Assembly (NCBI GenBank): GCA_016800925.1 | Contig: JABCPU010000025.1 | Coordinates: forward strand, 62,001 to 126,000 | Source of the DNA: Suillus spraguei | Taxonomy: Eukaryota > Basidiomycota > Agaricomycetes > Boletales > Suillaceae | Reading direction: 5' to 3' | DNA: 64,000 nucleotides | Shown here: piece by piece, positions 32,150 to 43,217 of the stretch | Layout: every line of letters starts with the position of its first letter | Numbering within the stretch: position 1 is the stretch's first letter | The notes under the pieces: generated by a model | The model's database searches: none | Seen by the model: the letters and a program-made list of their open reading frames with translations, nothing else | What the model was told of the DNA's origin: nothing | Program-made: the position numbers and the translations under genes

Positions 32150-33112
32150 ATGCCGTCAACCTCTAGTAAAAAGCCAGAGCTCATCCCTATGCCTATCCCC
32201 CTGCGGACCTTCAAAGGTCATGAAGACGACGTAAGGGCAGTCGCAGTTGTCCCCGATAAACGGCGGATGGTTACAGCCTCGGACGACAAGACGCTTCGTC
32301 TGTGGGACTTGAAAACAGGTGATGTGTTGAAGAAGATGGAGGGGCATCGCAATTCGGTGGGGAGTTTGGCAGTATCACGAGATGGGCAATTGATAGCAAG
32401 CGGTGATGATGACGGAGTGGTCATCATCTGGCATGGAGAAACGGGCGAATCGCTCACTAAACCCATCCAAGCCCACTTCAGACGGATCCGCTCGCTGAAC
32501 TTTTCTCCCGATGGAAAAGTACTGGCCAGTAGTTCATGGGACCAAACGACGAAACTGTGGAACACCAAAACCTGGAAGCAACAAGCAGATCCGATCGGGT
32601 GTGGTGATTGGGTCAACTGCGTTCAATATTCGCCGTCTGGAGAACTTCTTGCCATCGCAACAGACGGCAATATTCAAATTTATAATTTAGGCACAAGAAA
32701 ACGCGTCGCATCCTTCAAGGCTCACACAGATTACAATTGGTCACTCGCGTGGACGCCCGATGGCACACGCCTTCTCACAGGCGGCGGTTCGAACGATCCA
32801 ACCATACGCGAATGGGATACATCAATCTGGGAGCAGGTTGGTAATCCTTGGCAGGGCCACTCTCAAGCTATCTATGCCATCGCCGTTAATCCTGCTGGCA
32901 CCCTGGTTGCCTCGGCATCTGGGGATAACGATGTCCGTATCTGGCAGCTCTTCGATCAACGAACCGTCGCCACCTTCAGGCACTCATCCTGCCTGACATG
33001 CGTCACTTTCTCCGTGGATGGAAAACACATCCTCAGTGGAGGTGGCGATAAGATGATCACAGAGTGGGCAATACCCGATGACATCTTTTCAAAGGCATGT
33101 TTTCGTCCTTGA
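32150..33112 (+). CDS. seven-bladed WD40-repeat protein, copy 2
   Basis: This is an intact 320-residue single-exon frame. Seven WD units follow a short lead (MPSTSSKKPELIPMPIPLRT), each with GH and W-D landmarks: FKGHEDDV...LRLWDL, MEGHRNSV...IIWHG, IQAHFRRI...KLWNT, IGCGDWV...IQIYNL, FKAHTDYN...REWDT, WQGHSQAI...RIWQL, and FRHSSCLT...TEWAIP. It should form one closed propeller for protein binding. The gene ends 80 bp before the TPR-HET gene on the same strand. In some fungi WD40 and HET domains are parts of one protein (HET-D/HET-E type with a NACHT between); here they are neighbouring frames. Alternative splicing into the next gene cannot be excluded. The ligand is unknown. Confidence 0.85.
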   Translation: MPSTSSKKPELIPMPIPLRTFKGHEDDVRAVAVVPDKRRMVTASDDKTLRLWDLKTGDVLKKMEGHRNSVGSLAVSRDGQLIASGDDDGVVIIWHGETGESLTKPIQAHFRRIRSLNFSPDGKVLASSSWDQTTKLWNTKTWKQQADPIGCGDWVNCVQYSPSGELLAIATDGNIQIYNLGTRKRVASFKAHTDYNWSLAWTPDGTRLLTGGGSNDPTIREWDTSIWEQVGNPWQGHSQAIYAIAVNPAGTLVASASGDNDVRIWQLFDQRTVATFRHSSCLTCVTFSVDGKHILSGGGDKMITEWAIPDDIFSKACFRP

Positions 33113-33194
33113 TTCATATACCACATATTGAACATGTGTCGTATAGATTGCCATCACGCCCTTTGCAAAGTCTAGCCAGGCAAAGTTAGATAAA

Positions 33195-35130
33195 ATGATG
33201 TGGGAGGATGCGCTCCTGGACGCGCAAAAGGTGTGATGACTTCTACGTTTTTGCAGTCCTTGTTGATTTCCGCGATGCATAGGTCATCGAACTCGATCCT
33301 TCGTCTCATATTGGATACCAGTTGACACATGCAGCACTGCATGGCTTGCAACGTTACGACGAAGCTATCGACGCCTTCACAATCATGTTGTCCAAGTTGG
33401 ACCATGCTCCCGAAGCGAAAGTACGAGGTAAGCCCTAGACCACTCCTCCATCGTCTCGAAATGCTCATCTCGTTCTGCAGATCTGCGTCAGCAGTATATC
33501 CATCCATCCCGAGTAGGAGACGCTATCCAAAGAGCCGTTGGGACGGAACTCGAATATGCCCCTCTACGTCTTCTTAATACCTCTACGGGTCTCTTGTGCG
33601 ACCGAGCGGCACAAATGAGCACCTTCAAAACGAGTGCAGAGTACAAGGAGCTTTTGTCATCCACAACAAAGCATTTATACCTCCAAACTGGGCGCATCAA
33701 AGATGTCGTGGCGACGTACTTCAGCTGCGTCCTCCTATCGCATAGATGGGAAGAAATGGAGGCGGTGCTGCCCGACATTCAAGACAAAGTCGTGTACGAG
33801 TTGAACGGACTTGGTGGCATCGCAAAACTGCAGTCTTTCTGCAAAGTCACTCGTGATGCTGGGTATAGATGGGCATGGATGGACACATGCTGCATCGACA
33901 AGAGGAGCAACACCGAGGTTCAAGAATCAGTCAACTCCATGTTCGTCTGGTACCGCCACTCGGCGCTTACCATCGTCTACCTATCCGATGTCCCTCCGTC
34001 ATCCAAGCCCGGTGCACTGGCGAGGAGTATTTGGAATGAGCGAGGATGGACCTTCCAAGAATTCGTCGCTCCGAAAGTTGTCATCTTTTATCAAAAAGAT
34101 TGGTCGTTATATCTCGGCGATCGCTCTCCTAACCACAAGGAGTCCTCTGCAATTATGAGGGAGTTGGAGAATGCCACGGGATAGATGCGCAGACCCTGGT
34201 GACTTTTCGTCCAGGTATGAGCGCCGCGCGCCAGAAACTGCAGTGGGCGTCAAAGCGCGTCACCACTTTACAGGAAGATGTCGCGTACTCATTATTTGGC
34301 ATCTTTGGCATCACGCTACCTGTCATTTACGGCGAGAGGAAGCAACGTGCGCTTGGGCGGCTCTTGCAGGAAATCGTTGCTCAATCGGGCGACATCAGTG
34401 TTCTCGACTGGATCGGACAACCTTCTGAGTTCAATAGCTGTCTTCCAGCTCATATCACCTCTTACACCACCCCTTCACGCACCCTTCCACCTTTGTCTGA
34501 AGATGATATTCACACCCAAGTCTCTTCATTGCGCGAATCCGTGTCTACAGCTCTAGCATCGAAAATGTATGACCAACTTGAACAGCTGAGCGCTCCTCGG
34601 TTCGCAAACTGCAGACTTCATCTGCCTTGCATTTCATTCCGTGTCACGGAAGTTAGACGGAAGCGTGGTTCAGCCGAGTATAGAATCAAGGCAGACGGCC
34701 TTCACGATCTCTTTATCACCACTGCAGAGACTCTAGTCCAGTTCTCGCGGGCAAAGCCCGTTCAGCAGACATTCTTACTTATCCGTGCATGGGATCGAGA
34801 TCTGATCTGGGTGCCCGACTTTGCAGAGCAGCCCGACTCCACAGATGATACGGAGAGCATAGGAGATTGGAGTGAGGCCGGATCCCCGTTGGACGACTCC
34901 CAACTATATGCCTCTGACAAGTTTCACGGCGGTTCGCCTGTTGAAGGGAGCCCGTCTATCGAGCGTTGCGGTTGATGGTTCGCCTCGGACAGCCTTTCGA
35001 CGCATTTTTACTAACACAGCAGCGTGTCGGAGAATATAAGAGGATCGCGTCGGACTGTAACATTGTTGCACAAGTCAAAGACATTACTTCCGTTGATAAC
35101 ATGGACATTCGTACCGTAGAAATACTCTAG
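33195..35130 (+). pseudogene. TPR-HET domain protein, copy 1, frameshifted
   Basis: HET domains act in heterokaryon incompatibility and can trigger cell death on activation. Exons: MMWEDALLDAQK; a TPR-like exon, VIELDPSSHIGYQLTHAALH with YDEAIDAF (33283-33428); then DLRQQYIHPSRV through the HET core. Core landmarks are VLLSHRWEE, WAWMDTCCIDKRS, SALTIVYLSDV and ERGWTFQEFVAPK. Compared with copies 2 and 3, one base is missing near 34183 (after ENATG, giving an immediate stop) and another near 34946 (in the GGSPVE region). The C-terminal basidiomycete extension (NCRLHLPCISF, LLIRAWDR, LGQPFDAFLL, final VEIL) is otherwise present to 35130. The plus-strand order WD40 then HET is the same in unit 2. 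Confidence 0.85.
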
Positions 35131-35698
35131 CTGTATTTAAAGGTCAGGGTATCTGTTTGCGCTTGTATTGTTACCATATAGATGCATGCATAGATATAAC
35201 ATGCCCTACAAAGCAGACATTGAAGACATCCATTGGGCACTACATTCTGCATCAGCTAGTGTCATCTCGCACCAAATTGCTGTACTGTTTATCACTGGTC
35301 AGCCCCAGTAAGAACTGGTTGTGCTCAAAACAGCTGGGATGTGTCAGAATATGATGATTATCGTAGTGGCTGAGGAAAAAAGCATCGATTAGCACATTTT
35401 GGATATGAAATGGCAGAAATAGCATATTCACAATAAGATGGGGCAAAGCCTCTGATGCTGCCTTATGTTTTTCTTCGCAAGAGCATATGAAAATCACACT
35501 GGCGCATATTTTAAAGCCACGGTGGTACTCAAAAAACTCGCTTAATTTGTCACACAACAGAGTGCACGTGACCGAATAATCGATCATTGACATTCTTCGA
35601 TCAATTGCATACTGCTGAATCTAGCGTTAACTTTTAAGTACTACGTGCTAGTACAACTAACCACCAAGTGCTTCCAAAGTCTACCCGCTTGACTTATA
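35131..35698. other. spacer between HET copy 1 and gene X copy 1
   Basis: This spacer has a colinear counterpart at 50876-51453, between HET copy 3 and gene X copy 2. It is AT-rich and several short indels distinguish the two. A minus-strand frame (35252-35593) is broken in the second copy, so it is unlikely to code. It probably holds the HET 3' end and the gene X promoter. Confidence 0.55.
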
Positions 35699-38600
35699 AT
35701 GACTTTTGGCGAGGTTGTTCACTATGTGACCCAGCCCAGAGGCTGGCCTGAACCAGTGCGCGGTATTGCTTCATTGTTGTCGCCGTTCCACTGTCCCGAC
35801 AGCCCCAGTAACAACTCGGAGCATCTTTCCAGTGCGTTGTCTTCAACATTTTTAGAGTCACTCGTTTCCCATGGAGCACTTGCATCAGATTCATACACTG
35901 CAAAGGATTTTCAAGTCTTGATTCAGTCAACAGCCGCAGGACTAAGCGCACTTGCTGAGCTTCCTCATTACGGTGGCGAGAGATCTACTGTTCCCTTTGG
36001 TCTCAGCTCCTCCATGCACTGTCAAATACGTTGTCCCCAGATCTTATGATTCTGTAAGTGACATGCTCGTCAAGCATTGAACCAAGAACCAAATATCATT
36101 ACAGCGAAGATGCATCGTTCATCATGCCACAAGCTCAGAACGTGGCGAGTCAGCCGCTAAATCTCATCGACGGATGTGCCACTCTTCTTGCTGCACATGC
36201 CATCTTTTCTGCGCCTAGGACCCATTCTAACACCTCCAGGACCATCTCGCGAAACGTGGAAGACGAGGATGAGTCAATGCATTCCGCAGATTCTGACTCG
36301 AGCGATGGCTCTCTTGAGTCACTCGACCTACCCTTGCAAGCGCACATGCTTTCGGGTCGAGGCAGACGCCTTTCTGCTGTGGTCCAGTTTTACTAGTCGC
36401 CGACTCCCATAATATCGTTCCTCTAATGTGCAGCACTCTTTATCAGAGACGTGTGTGGGGGATCCGTCAGCCTGTTGTCGGCCTGTGCTGTTCCAGCACA
36501 GGTACGATTGCCACGGCCATTTTCGGTGGCTCGACCCCGATCAGTCAGAGGAAGGTCACATGGCAAGTTCAAAATCACTGCATATTTTTTCCACGTTGAC
36601 CTTCCTGTAGCCTGCAGCGCACCTCGCTTTAGCGGCAGATACCGGCTTAGATTCCTCGATGGGGGTGTTTGATTTCACCGACACCTGTTCTGCTATCAAC
36701 CTTGCCCAATTCATTTTGGGGTTGCGGACTCATTTCGAAGATATCAAGGGTTCGATATCGATAGAAGCAGTCGATTCCCTGACTCCGTTGCACTGGAGAT
36801 CCGATTTACCCGACTTTGAAACTCAGTCTGGAGGACCATTGGATGAACGGGTGGCGTCCTGGACCCACCAGGTACACTTGGAGACGAGTTCTAGGTATGA
36901 CATTTTTATTTTTACTTGTAAGTCAGAATGTTAATGCCCATTTAGCGAGGCATCATCCTCATGCAGTCCTTGTACTCCTCCATTGCTCTCGAATACTGCG
37001 CTTGTACCATACGAAACAGTGAGTTCTCCCTTGCTTGCGACGATCGTTGAGGATGAACAAGTCCATGGCGCAAACATCCGGTCAATAATTTGAGCTGTGT
37101 CACACTCATCAACACAAAACTAACTCGAAGCTTTAGGGCACCCCAAGAGGCCCGCGCGACGAACGTGAAAGGACGGTAGGTTTGCATCAGTTACTCTATT
37201 CATGATCTTATTTTACCTGCTGAGGAAGAGGGCCGCAACCATCGTCCTCGAAGAGATCATCAAAACGGACCAGTCCAACGCCACGATCGTTATCTGAGGT
37301 CAAGACATCGACCTCATCGCGTGCACCCAGCCCATACCCAAATTCGCAGTATGGAACCTGTTTCTTGGCTGACCACCGTTCAATGATTGTTTCTCGTGTC
37401 CAGATTTGCCGCTCTGTCTGATACCGGCCTTGATGACAGTATGACATTATCCAACTGGCTGTTTGAACGCAATGCGTTCACCGTCGGTCGGATCCCAGTA
37501 CGGTCTGAAGAACTAGCGAAGAAGACCGGAATTAATACAATGGTAGAGTTGTATGATAAAATGACGGCATTTAGCTGGTCGGATGATATCAGAACCATAG
37601 TGAGTCTGTAGGATCACTTTTGGTACTAATTCTCATGACATCGCGGGCAGCTATTGAATGCCAAGGTAGATCGCTCTGTGTCGGGAATGAGAACAGATTT
37701 ATGCACCATGAACGGTCTCAATTGCCAGTTCACCCCAAATGATGTTCCGTCGTTGGAGGATGTCGAGCTTATCTCGTCCAAAATCTCAAATTTATTGCAC
37801 GCTGTCACCGGTGCTCGCCAGTGTGACGATATTGCAAAGTTGCAGGGCGCCAACGAAGCCGATCGGTGTCATGAATGGGATGCTTTGCTTCTCAACTTCT
37901 TCCACCCCATTCCCTCACAACGGGATGTGTTGTGCGTGGTTTATATGCCAGGCGATATTCATTCTAATTATATTCTAATTATTCGTCTAGGCTGGAGCGA
38001 CATCTGAACCTGGCTTGTAATGTTGCTGCCGATGACGCTTCCTTTGCGTTGCGAGCCCACAAGGTCACTTGGGAATACCAGGACCTCTGCCTTGAACAGG
38101 AGCGATGTATTCCTTTGACCAGAGAGACCAGTTGCAGTTGGGAGCAGGCCGCAGCCGCGCGAGATCAAGCAATACAATTTTCTCATGATATTAGGCATCG
38201 CCTCTTGATGGGCAAATTTGCTGAAGTGATTGCAGATCACTCCTCTAAGGAACCGGTCACTGGAAAATGTGATACAATCCTTGTCATTCCATGTTCTGGT
38301 GTTACTACTGCAATGTTGCAACGCATATCCAGCATTGAGGAGAAGGACAAGTTTTTGAAATCCTTTATGCTTGTTCAGGATCCAAAGCCGGACAAGCTCG
38401 ACACAAGCATGGGGGAAACTCCACACCAGATCGAAGCGCCGGTTGGTCACCCCCAAAACACAATATCCGGCGCATCACTTCAGGTCCCCTCCTCTTCTTG
38501 TGTACCGGAATCCAGAGAACCCAATCGAAATCAGTTGCACAACCCATTCCTCCACCATCCTGATCGCAATCAAGTGACGCAGATACAAGAACCCATACTT

Positions 38601-39179
38601 TCCAGGGATGCGCCCTGTGACGAACCTAGTCAACAAAACCTACTACTTCCAGTCTTGTTGGCTGAGTACAAAAAGAAGGACGAGTCCGCAATTTCAACTT
38701 CCATGAACCAAATGAAAACGTATTTGGTTTCAGCGGTCACCTTCCTTTCCAAACTCGGAATCATAGACAAGCCTGTCTTTGGACTGATTGCTAACGGCAC
38801 ACTTGGTGCAGTCACCATGGCATGGATGACAAATAAGGTATGTGCTCTCTTTGTTCACCGTTTTCGAAGGAATTCACCAGTGATGTAGCAAATCTACGTC
38901 ATGGAACGGAACATCCGACACTACGACATCAGAGACCCCCTCCAAGCACTGCAATTTGTATCTATTCTACCGCGCCTCGCGCGTCATGGTCTTGACCTCT
39001 GCGGTTTGTTGGAGAAGCAGCTCGCGATTATTGATGTGAAAGAACTTCAATCTAGGCCGTGGTCGAAGTTAGCACAACGACAGGAAGATAAGAGATTGGC
39101 AGCAGCTCAACAGACACGGTCAGAGGAAGCGGTCGCACAGGATCGCGGATCAGATGGTGCAGAGCCTGAGAGGATATAG
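35699..39179 (+). pseudogene. gene X, copy 1: uncharacterised protein with PD-(D/E)XK-like C-terminus, frameshifted
   Basis: This is a multi-exon gene of perhaps 900 codons. It begins MTFGEVVHYVTQPRGWPEPV, has a Ser/Asp-rich centre and ends AQDRGSDGAEPERI. The C-terminal third holds KCDTILVIPC, then LLLPVLLAEYKKKDE, NQMKTYLVSAVTFLSKLGI, KPVFGLIANGTLGAVTMAW and YVMERNIRHYD. The D ... E-x-K ... Q order and following strands resemble a PD-(D/E)XK nuclease fold; this is inference from pattern, not a search. Relative to copy 2 (51454-56526) single bases are missing near 35995 (TTCCCTTTGG vs TTCCCCTTTGG), 36383 (GTGGTCCAG vs GTGGTTCCAG) and 36525 (TTCGGTGG vs TTCGGGTGG), so the product is broken. 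Intron positions, including a GC-AG intron after GHM, are shared. Confidence 0.65.
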
Positions 39180-39397
39180 AAATTGGAATATGTGCGGCAC
39201 AACAAGTAGAAATGTCATAGCTTTGTTTTTGTACCTATCACAACAACATTATACCAGTGTTTTTGTTCGCATTTGGAATATCACTTGGCTGGTTCAAGTA
39301 CTGTTTTGTCGCTGGTCAGCGCTCAGTAGCTCTGTTGCACTCTTTGTCCGTTACATAAAGCCGAGATCAAAGCTTCCCAGGTTCCCACATATCTTTC
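39180..39397. other. spacer between gene X copy 1 and the EEP relic
   Basis: This sequence has a colinear partner just after gene X copy 2 (56527-56700), with several short indels between them. It contains no RNA gene or open frame worth calling. It presumably includes the gene X 3' untranslated region. Confidence 0.45.
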
Positions 39398-40172
39398 ATG
39401 GCCGCCAGCAGACTCTGCCAGCGCACTTTCTCCGCCTTCAAGTCATCCAACCGACTGTGGGCACCAGTATCTTCCGAGATGCGCACCGAACCAAGTGACA
39501 CAGCAGTTTTCTCTCACACCTCGCCTTTCTCTCATAACACAGAACTTCGATGCCTTCTCGCATCCCGTCGCACGAACCAACCTACTCCTCGGTGGTATCC
39601 TCGAGGAACCCAAACGACCTGACATTATCTTTTTCCAAGAAGTCACGTCCGACGTCCGCACCTCTATCCTGCAATCCGAAAGTTCGCAAAGCCTTCCTGG
39701 TGACGAACGCCGAGGACCAAATGGGCTCGAGAGAGGGGAGAAGTTCATACTTGGTCACGTTTCCCCAAGCACAACCTGGCGTCTCGTCAAAATTCATCTC
39801 GATTCTCTTGGGGACACGCTCTCCTACCGTACCGAGCAGATGGAGATCCTTGCCAACCTTCTGCGCGAGCCTGGATGCGGTGGTGGCCTGATCGCGGGAG
39901 ACTTCAACGCCATCAGCCTCGAGGATCATGCTCTCCTCGACAAGAACGGACTTGTGGATGCGTGGGTCAAGAAAGAAACGGCCTGACGGAGCTACGTGGG
40001 GAGTGGGGGTGGAACGACATGACCATGACGGACTGGGACCTGGAAGGTTGGACAAGGTTGCGATGTCGGGGGTAGACGCGAAGGACATGGAGATTCTCCA
40101 CCCTGGTCTGATCGAGGTGCCCAAGCCGGCGAGTATTCCAACTATATCCCTTGCAGTGACCATTTCGGGCTG
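39398..40172 (+). pseudogene. endonuclease/exonuclease/phosphatase (TDP2-like) relic, copy 1
   Basis: The parent family are metal-dependent phosphodiesterases such as tyrosyl-DNA phosphodiesterase 2. Visible blocks in order: LSLITQNFDAF, PDIIFFQEVTSDVRTSIL, then in another frame VRKAFLVTNAEDQMG, then LDSLGDTLSYRTEQMEILAN, GGLIAGDFNAISLEDHALL, and in a third frame GATWGVGVERHD, GPGRLDKVAM, DMEILHPGLIEVPK. GDFNAI and FFQEV are the family motifs. The switch between three frames, the loss of the middle of the domain and the damaged C-terminal SDH motif show a pseudogene. It lies directly after gene X in both units, so it was part of the duplicated cassette. Confidence 0.75.
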
Positions 40173-40720
40173 AGACTTAGCTTTACCGTCTGATTACTAT
40201 CGAGTACGTTCGGACTAGCACCCTCGACGACCACTCAAGAATAGGAACTGAGCCCTCACGCAGTGACCCGGAGCACCCTGCATCCTCACACGTGCAACTA
40301 CCTCTCACCGCTATTGTTTGACCACTTCTCGCCGTCGCCGGTACCGCGCCGACAACAGGAACAATCTCAAGTCCTCATGTTACCATTCGTGGATGGCGCG
40401 CTTGTCTTGTGGGCTGGCTTTGCTGCGTGCCCATTCACACCATAATCGGTCAACCATAACTTTAGGGGTGGTTTGATCGAGCGGCTGATAGGTTGGACTA
40501 TGACGGTGAGAGCGTTTCTTCTACTTGCCTCAGCATCCATAATACTGTTAGATCATGAATGGACCTGATACCTGCCCACCTTTTGTACTTGCCTGTGTGC
40601 GCGGTGTTCTTTGGTAAGACTAGTGCCTATTAGATCAACATTTCGCATAATGGGGATATCATTTGACTGACATCCGTCACCGGTGAAGATACAGAGAGCT
40701 CGTGGTGATCACGAGTTCCG
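40173..40720. other. tail of duplication unit 1
   Basis: This stretch has a colinear diverged partner at 56868-57384. Both share CGACAACAGGAACAATCTCA, GGATGGCGCGCTTGTCTTGT and GATCGAGCGG in the same order. No frame stays open in both copies and I recognise no protein. It joins directly to the start of unit 2. Confidence 0.55.
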
Positions 40721-42208
40721 GGTGGCTCAGGGCGACAGCTGAAATAGAGTCCTTGGCAGACAGAAATGTGGCAGCGCTACCGATAATCGAATCTCGGTGC
40801 AGAACATTGTAAGGTGACAGATGCTAGCGACTGTCGCTGACACCGCCGACAAGAATAGTGACAGGGTTGCTGGGCACAAACTGTCCATAACTAACATTTT
40901 GATAGAATACCTTTCCCACTTCGACCGTGCTCAACGCTTCTGCTGGAATGTAGGGCAACCGCAGAACACGTAGATGTAAGTAAGCTGAGCCGCAGCGTAG
41001 ATTTTATCTGTCAATCAGAACTCAATTATCCACCGCATTCGGTATAGCAATAAGTAACTCAGGTGACAGTCTTTCCCGGTGAAGTCATGTTTTGTGTCTT
41101 AGGAAAGACGCGCTTTTCAAATGTTTAGTTATGGAGAATCTAGTTTTAGAAAATTACGATGCACTTATTCAAAACCTGGCGCGATCACAATCGTATGGGT
41201 GAGCTTGAAGCGATTCTTAAACATGATGCGCCGAACGACTCAAGAACTTGAGACTTCGTCATAGTATTGCTAAAACAGAGCTGTAGACAGAATGGGTTGT
41301 TTGCGCAATAAGAGCAAGCAGATCATCCATTGTGGCGTCCCCATTTAGTGTGTACCAATTGTCATTCACGAAGGAAACGGGACATAGCAATGCGCGAGAA
41401 TAATCATGAGCCACTGAAATTGATTATGCAGCGCCTGGTACACGATAATCGGGATGAGAGCTTTGGTAAAAGAACTGGTGTCGATCTCACATGGTTTCTC
41501 GGTAGTCCAGGTATAGGGACTATTGATTCCATAGTAGATAACACTCTCAGATGGCTCGGTAGCATCTGCAATGAGGGCGACCAAGTTGCACTGGTACTTG
41601 CGTGGTGAAAGATTCCAATGATGATCGACTTGGGGGGTATTGGCGAATGAGCTAAAACCAGTTTGACCGGACGGAGCTCAAAGTAGATGAGCAGAGCGCT
41701 GGAAGGAAAGTGCTCCTCCATGATAGAACTTGTGAAGAACTTGGGAGTCGACGGGATCAAAGAGTGATATTACAGGAAGCTAAGTGCATGCGTTCAAAAA
41801 GTGACGTGGTGACGTGCTGGAGTAGCTCCTCCATACGACAAACAGCGATGTTCATGGTGTCATGTAGGATACATTCGAGCGCTGGGAAGCACCGACTGCT
41901 GGCTTGATGAGGTAGATACACTCTGGAAGCTTAGAAGATAAGACTTGGACGCATGCATGCATTCATTGCAGAGGTGCTGGGGGGCTACACTGTCTAGGAT
42001 GGTAGGTATGATATTGACTGGGTACTTTCTTGCCATAACAGTGGAGGGTAGAGGGTTCGTGCCTGGGCGTCTAAGGAAACGAGGCAGGTAAATGCAATGA
42101 AGCAGCATAAAACGCGCAATGCACGCAACTCCGCAGCCTAGAGAAAGACGCCCACAATCCCTCCAAAATTCACCTTGACCGCGCCTAACACCATCGACCT
42201 CCAATAAA
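40721..42208 (+). other. upstream region of WD40 copy 3
   Basis: It is colinear with the regions before WD40 copies 1 and 2, with blocks such as AAATGTTTAGTTATGGAGAA near 41120 and GGCGCGATCACAATCGTATG near 41179. Only short frames occur and they are not conserved among copies. The WD40 promoter is expected at the right end, but I see no distinct TATA element. Confidence 0.5.
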
Positions 42209-43150
42209 ATGTCGGAGGTCATTCCAATCACTAGTACACCCCTGCGAAAGTTCAAAGTTCATGAAGACTGTTTAAATGCAGTGGCAGTTTTGCCCGATAA
42301 ACGACGGATGGTTACAGCCTCACGCGACAAGACGCTTCGTCTGTGGGACTTGAAAACGCGTGTGGTGCTGACGAAGATGGAGGGGCATCGCAATTCGGTG
42401 TTGAGCTTGGCAGTATCACGAGATGGGCAATTGATAGCAAGCGGTGATGGAGGCGGATATCTCATCATCTGGCACGGAGAAACTGGCAAATCACTCACCC
42501 AACCTATCGACGCCCACTCCAAATGGATCAGCTCGCTAGAATTTTCACCAGATGGAAAAGTACTGGCCAGTGGTTCATTCGACAAATTGACGAAATTGTG
42601 GAACACCAAAACCTGGCAGCAACAAGCAGATCCAATCAGGTGTGGTAATAATATCCACTGCATTCGATATTCGCCGTCTGGAGAACTTCTTGCAATCGCA
42701 ACATTGTACAATATTCAAATTTATAATTCAGGCACAAGAGAACGTGCATCCTTCAGGGGTCATACAAACTGGAACACTTCACTCACTTGGACGCCCGATG
42801 GCACATGCCTTCTCACAGGTGGCGATTCGATCGATCCTACCATACGCGAATGGGATACATCAACCTGGCAGCAGGTTGGTGATCCTTGGACGGGCCACTC
42901 TCGATCTATCAATGCCATCGCCGTTAATCCTACTGGCACCCTCGTCGCCTCCGCATCCGCTGATAACCATGTCCGTCTCTGGCAGCTCTTAGATCGACAA
43001 ACTATTGCCACCTTCAAGACCTCATCCTACACAACATGCGTCACTTTCTCCGTGGATGGAAAACACATCCTCAGTGGAGGTGTTGATGAGATGATCTCGG
43101 AGTGGGCAGTATCCAATGACATCATTTCAAAGGCACGTTTTCGTCCGTGA
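42209..43150 (+). CDS. seven-bladed WD40-repeat protein, copy 3
   Basis: This is an intact 313-residue single-exon frame starting MSEVIPITSTPLRKFKVHED. Seven WD units are present: RLWDL, IIWHG, KLWNT, IQIYNS, REWDT, RLWQL and SEWAVS at the blade ends. It is strongly similar to copy 2 throughout. Differences concentrate on positions that face the propeller surface (for example FRGHTNWNTSLTW versus FKAHTDYNWSLAW), as expected if binding specificity varies; that reading is inference. It ends 68 bp before the first ATG of HET copy 2. With copy 2, it is one of only two cassette genes in the window with an uninterrupted frame. Confidence 0.85.
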   Translation: MSEVIPITSTPLRKFKVHEDCLNAVAVLPDKRRMVTASRDKTLRLWDLKTRVVLTKMEGHRNSVLSLAVSRDGQLIASGDGGGYLIIWHGETGKSLTQPIDAHSKWISSLEFSPDGKVLASGSFDKLTKLWNTKTWQQQADPIRCGNNIHCIRYSPSGELLAIATLYNIQIYNSGTRERASFRGHTNWNTSLTWTPDGTCLLTGGDSIDPTIREWDTSTWQQVGDPWTGHSRSINAIAVNPTGTLVASASADNHVRLWQLLDRQTIATFKTSSYTTCVTFSVDGKHILSGGVDEMISEWAVSNDIISKARFRP

Positions 43151-43217
43151 CTCATATACCACAAATTGAACATGTTTAGTAGATCTTTGCAAATCGTAGT
43201 AAGGCAAAGTTAGATAA

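Larger units (their letters stand above)
28736..40720 (+). repeat. segmental duplication, unit 1 (about 12.0 kb)
   Basis: The unit begins GGTGGCTCAGACCGA at 28736. The same start recurs at 40721 and 57385 in the same orientation. It holds a truncated WD40 copy, a second WD40 gene with its own copy of the upstream region, HET copy 1, gene X copy 1 and an EEP-phosphatase relic. At 28736 the homology with units 2 and 3 stops sharply on the left, while units 2 and 3 share further sequence leftward (GACATCC...CACCGGTGAAGAT / CACCAGTGAAGAT). This makes 28736 the outer breakpoint of the array. Confidence 0.85.

Noticed and set aside
33735..33923. Several minus-strand and alternative-frame ORFs across the HET genes
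   Set aside because: They are shadows of the GC-rich HET coding frames and are not supported by motifs.
37208..37447. Minus-strand frame inside gene X that is open in both copies and differs by an in-frame 3-base gap
   Set aside because: It lies opposite a Ser/Pro-rich plus-strand exon that splices in frame and continues to the next conserved block. A three-base gap preserves every frame and is not specific evidence.
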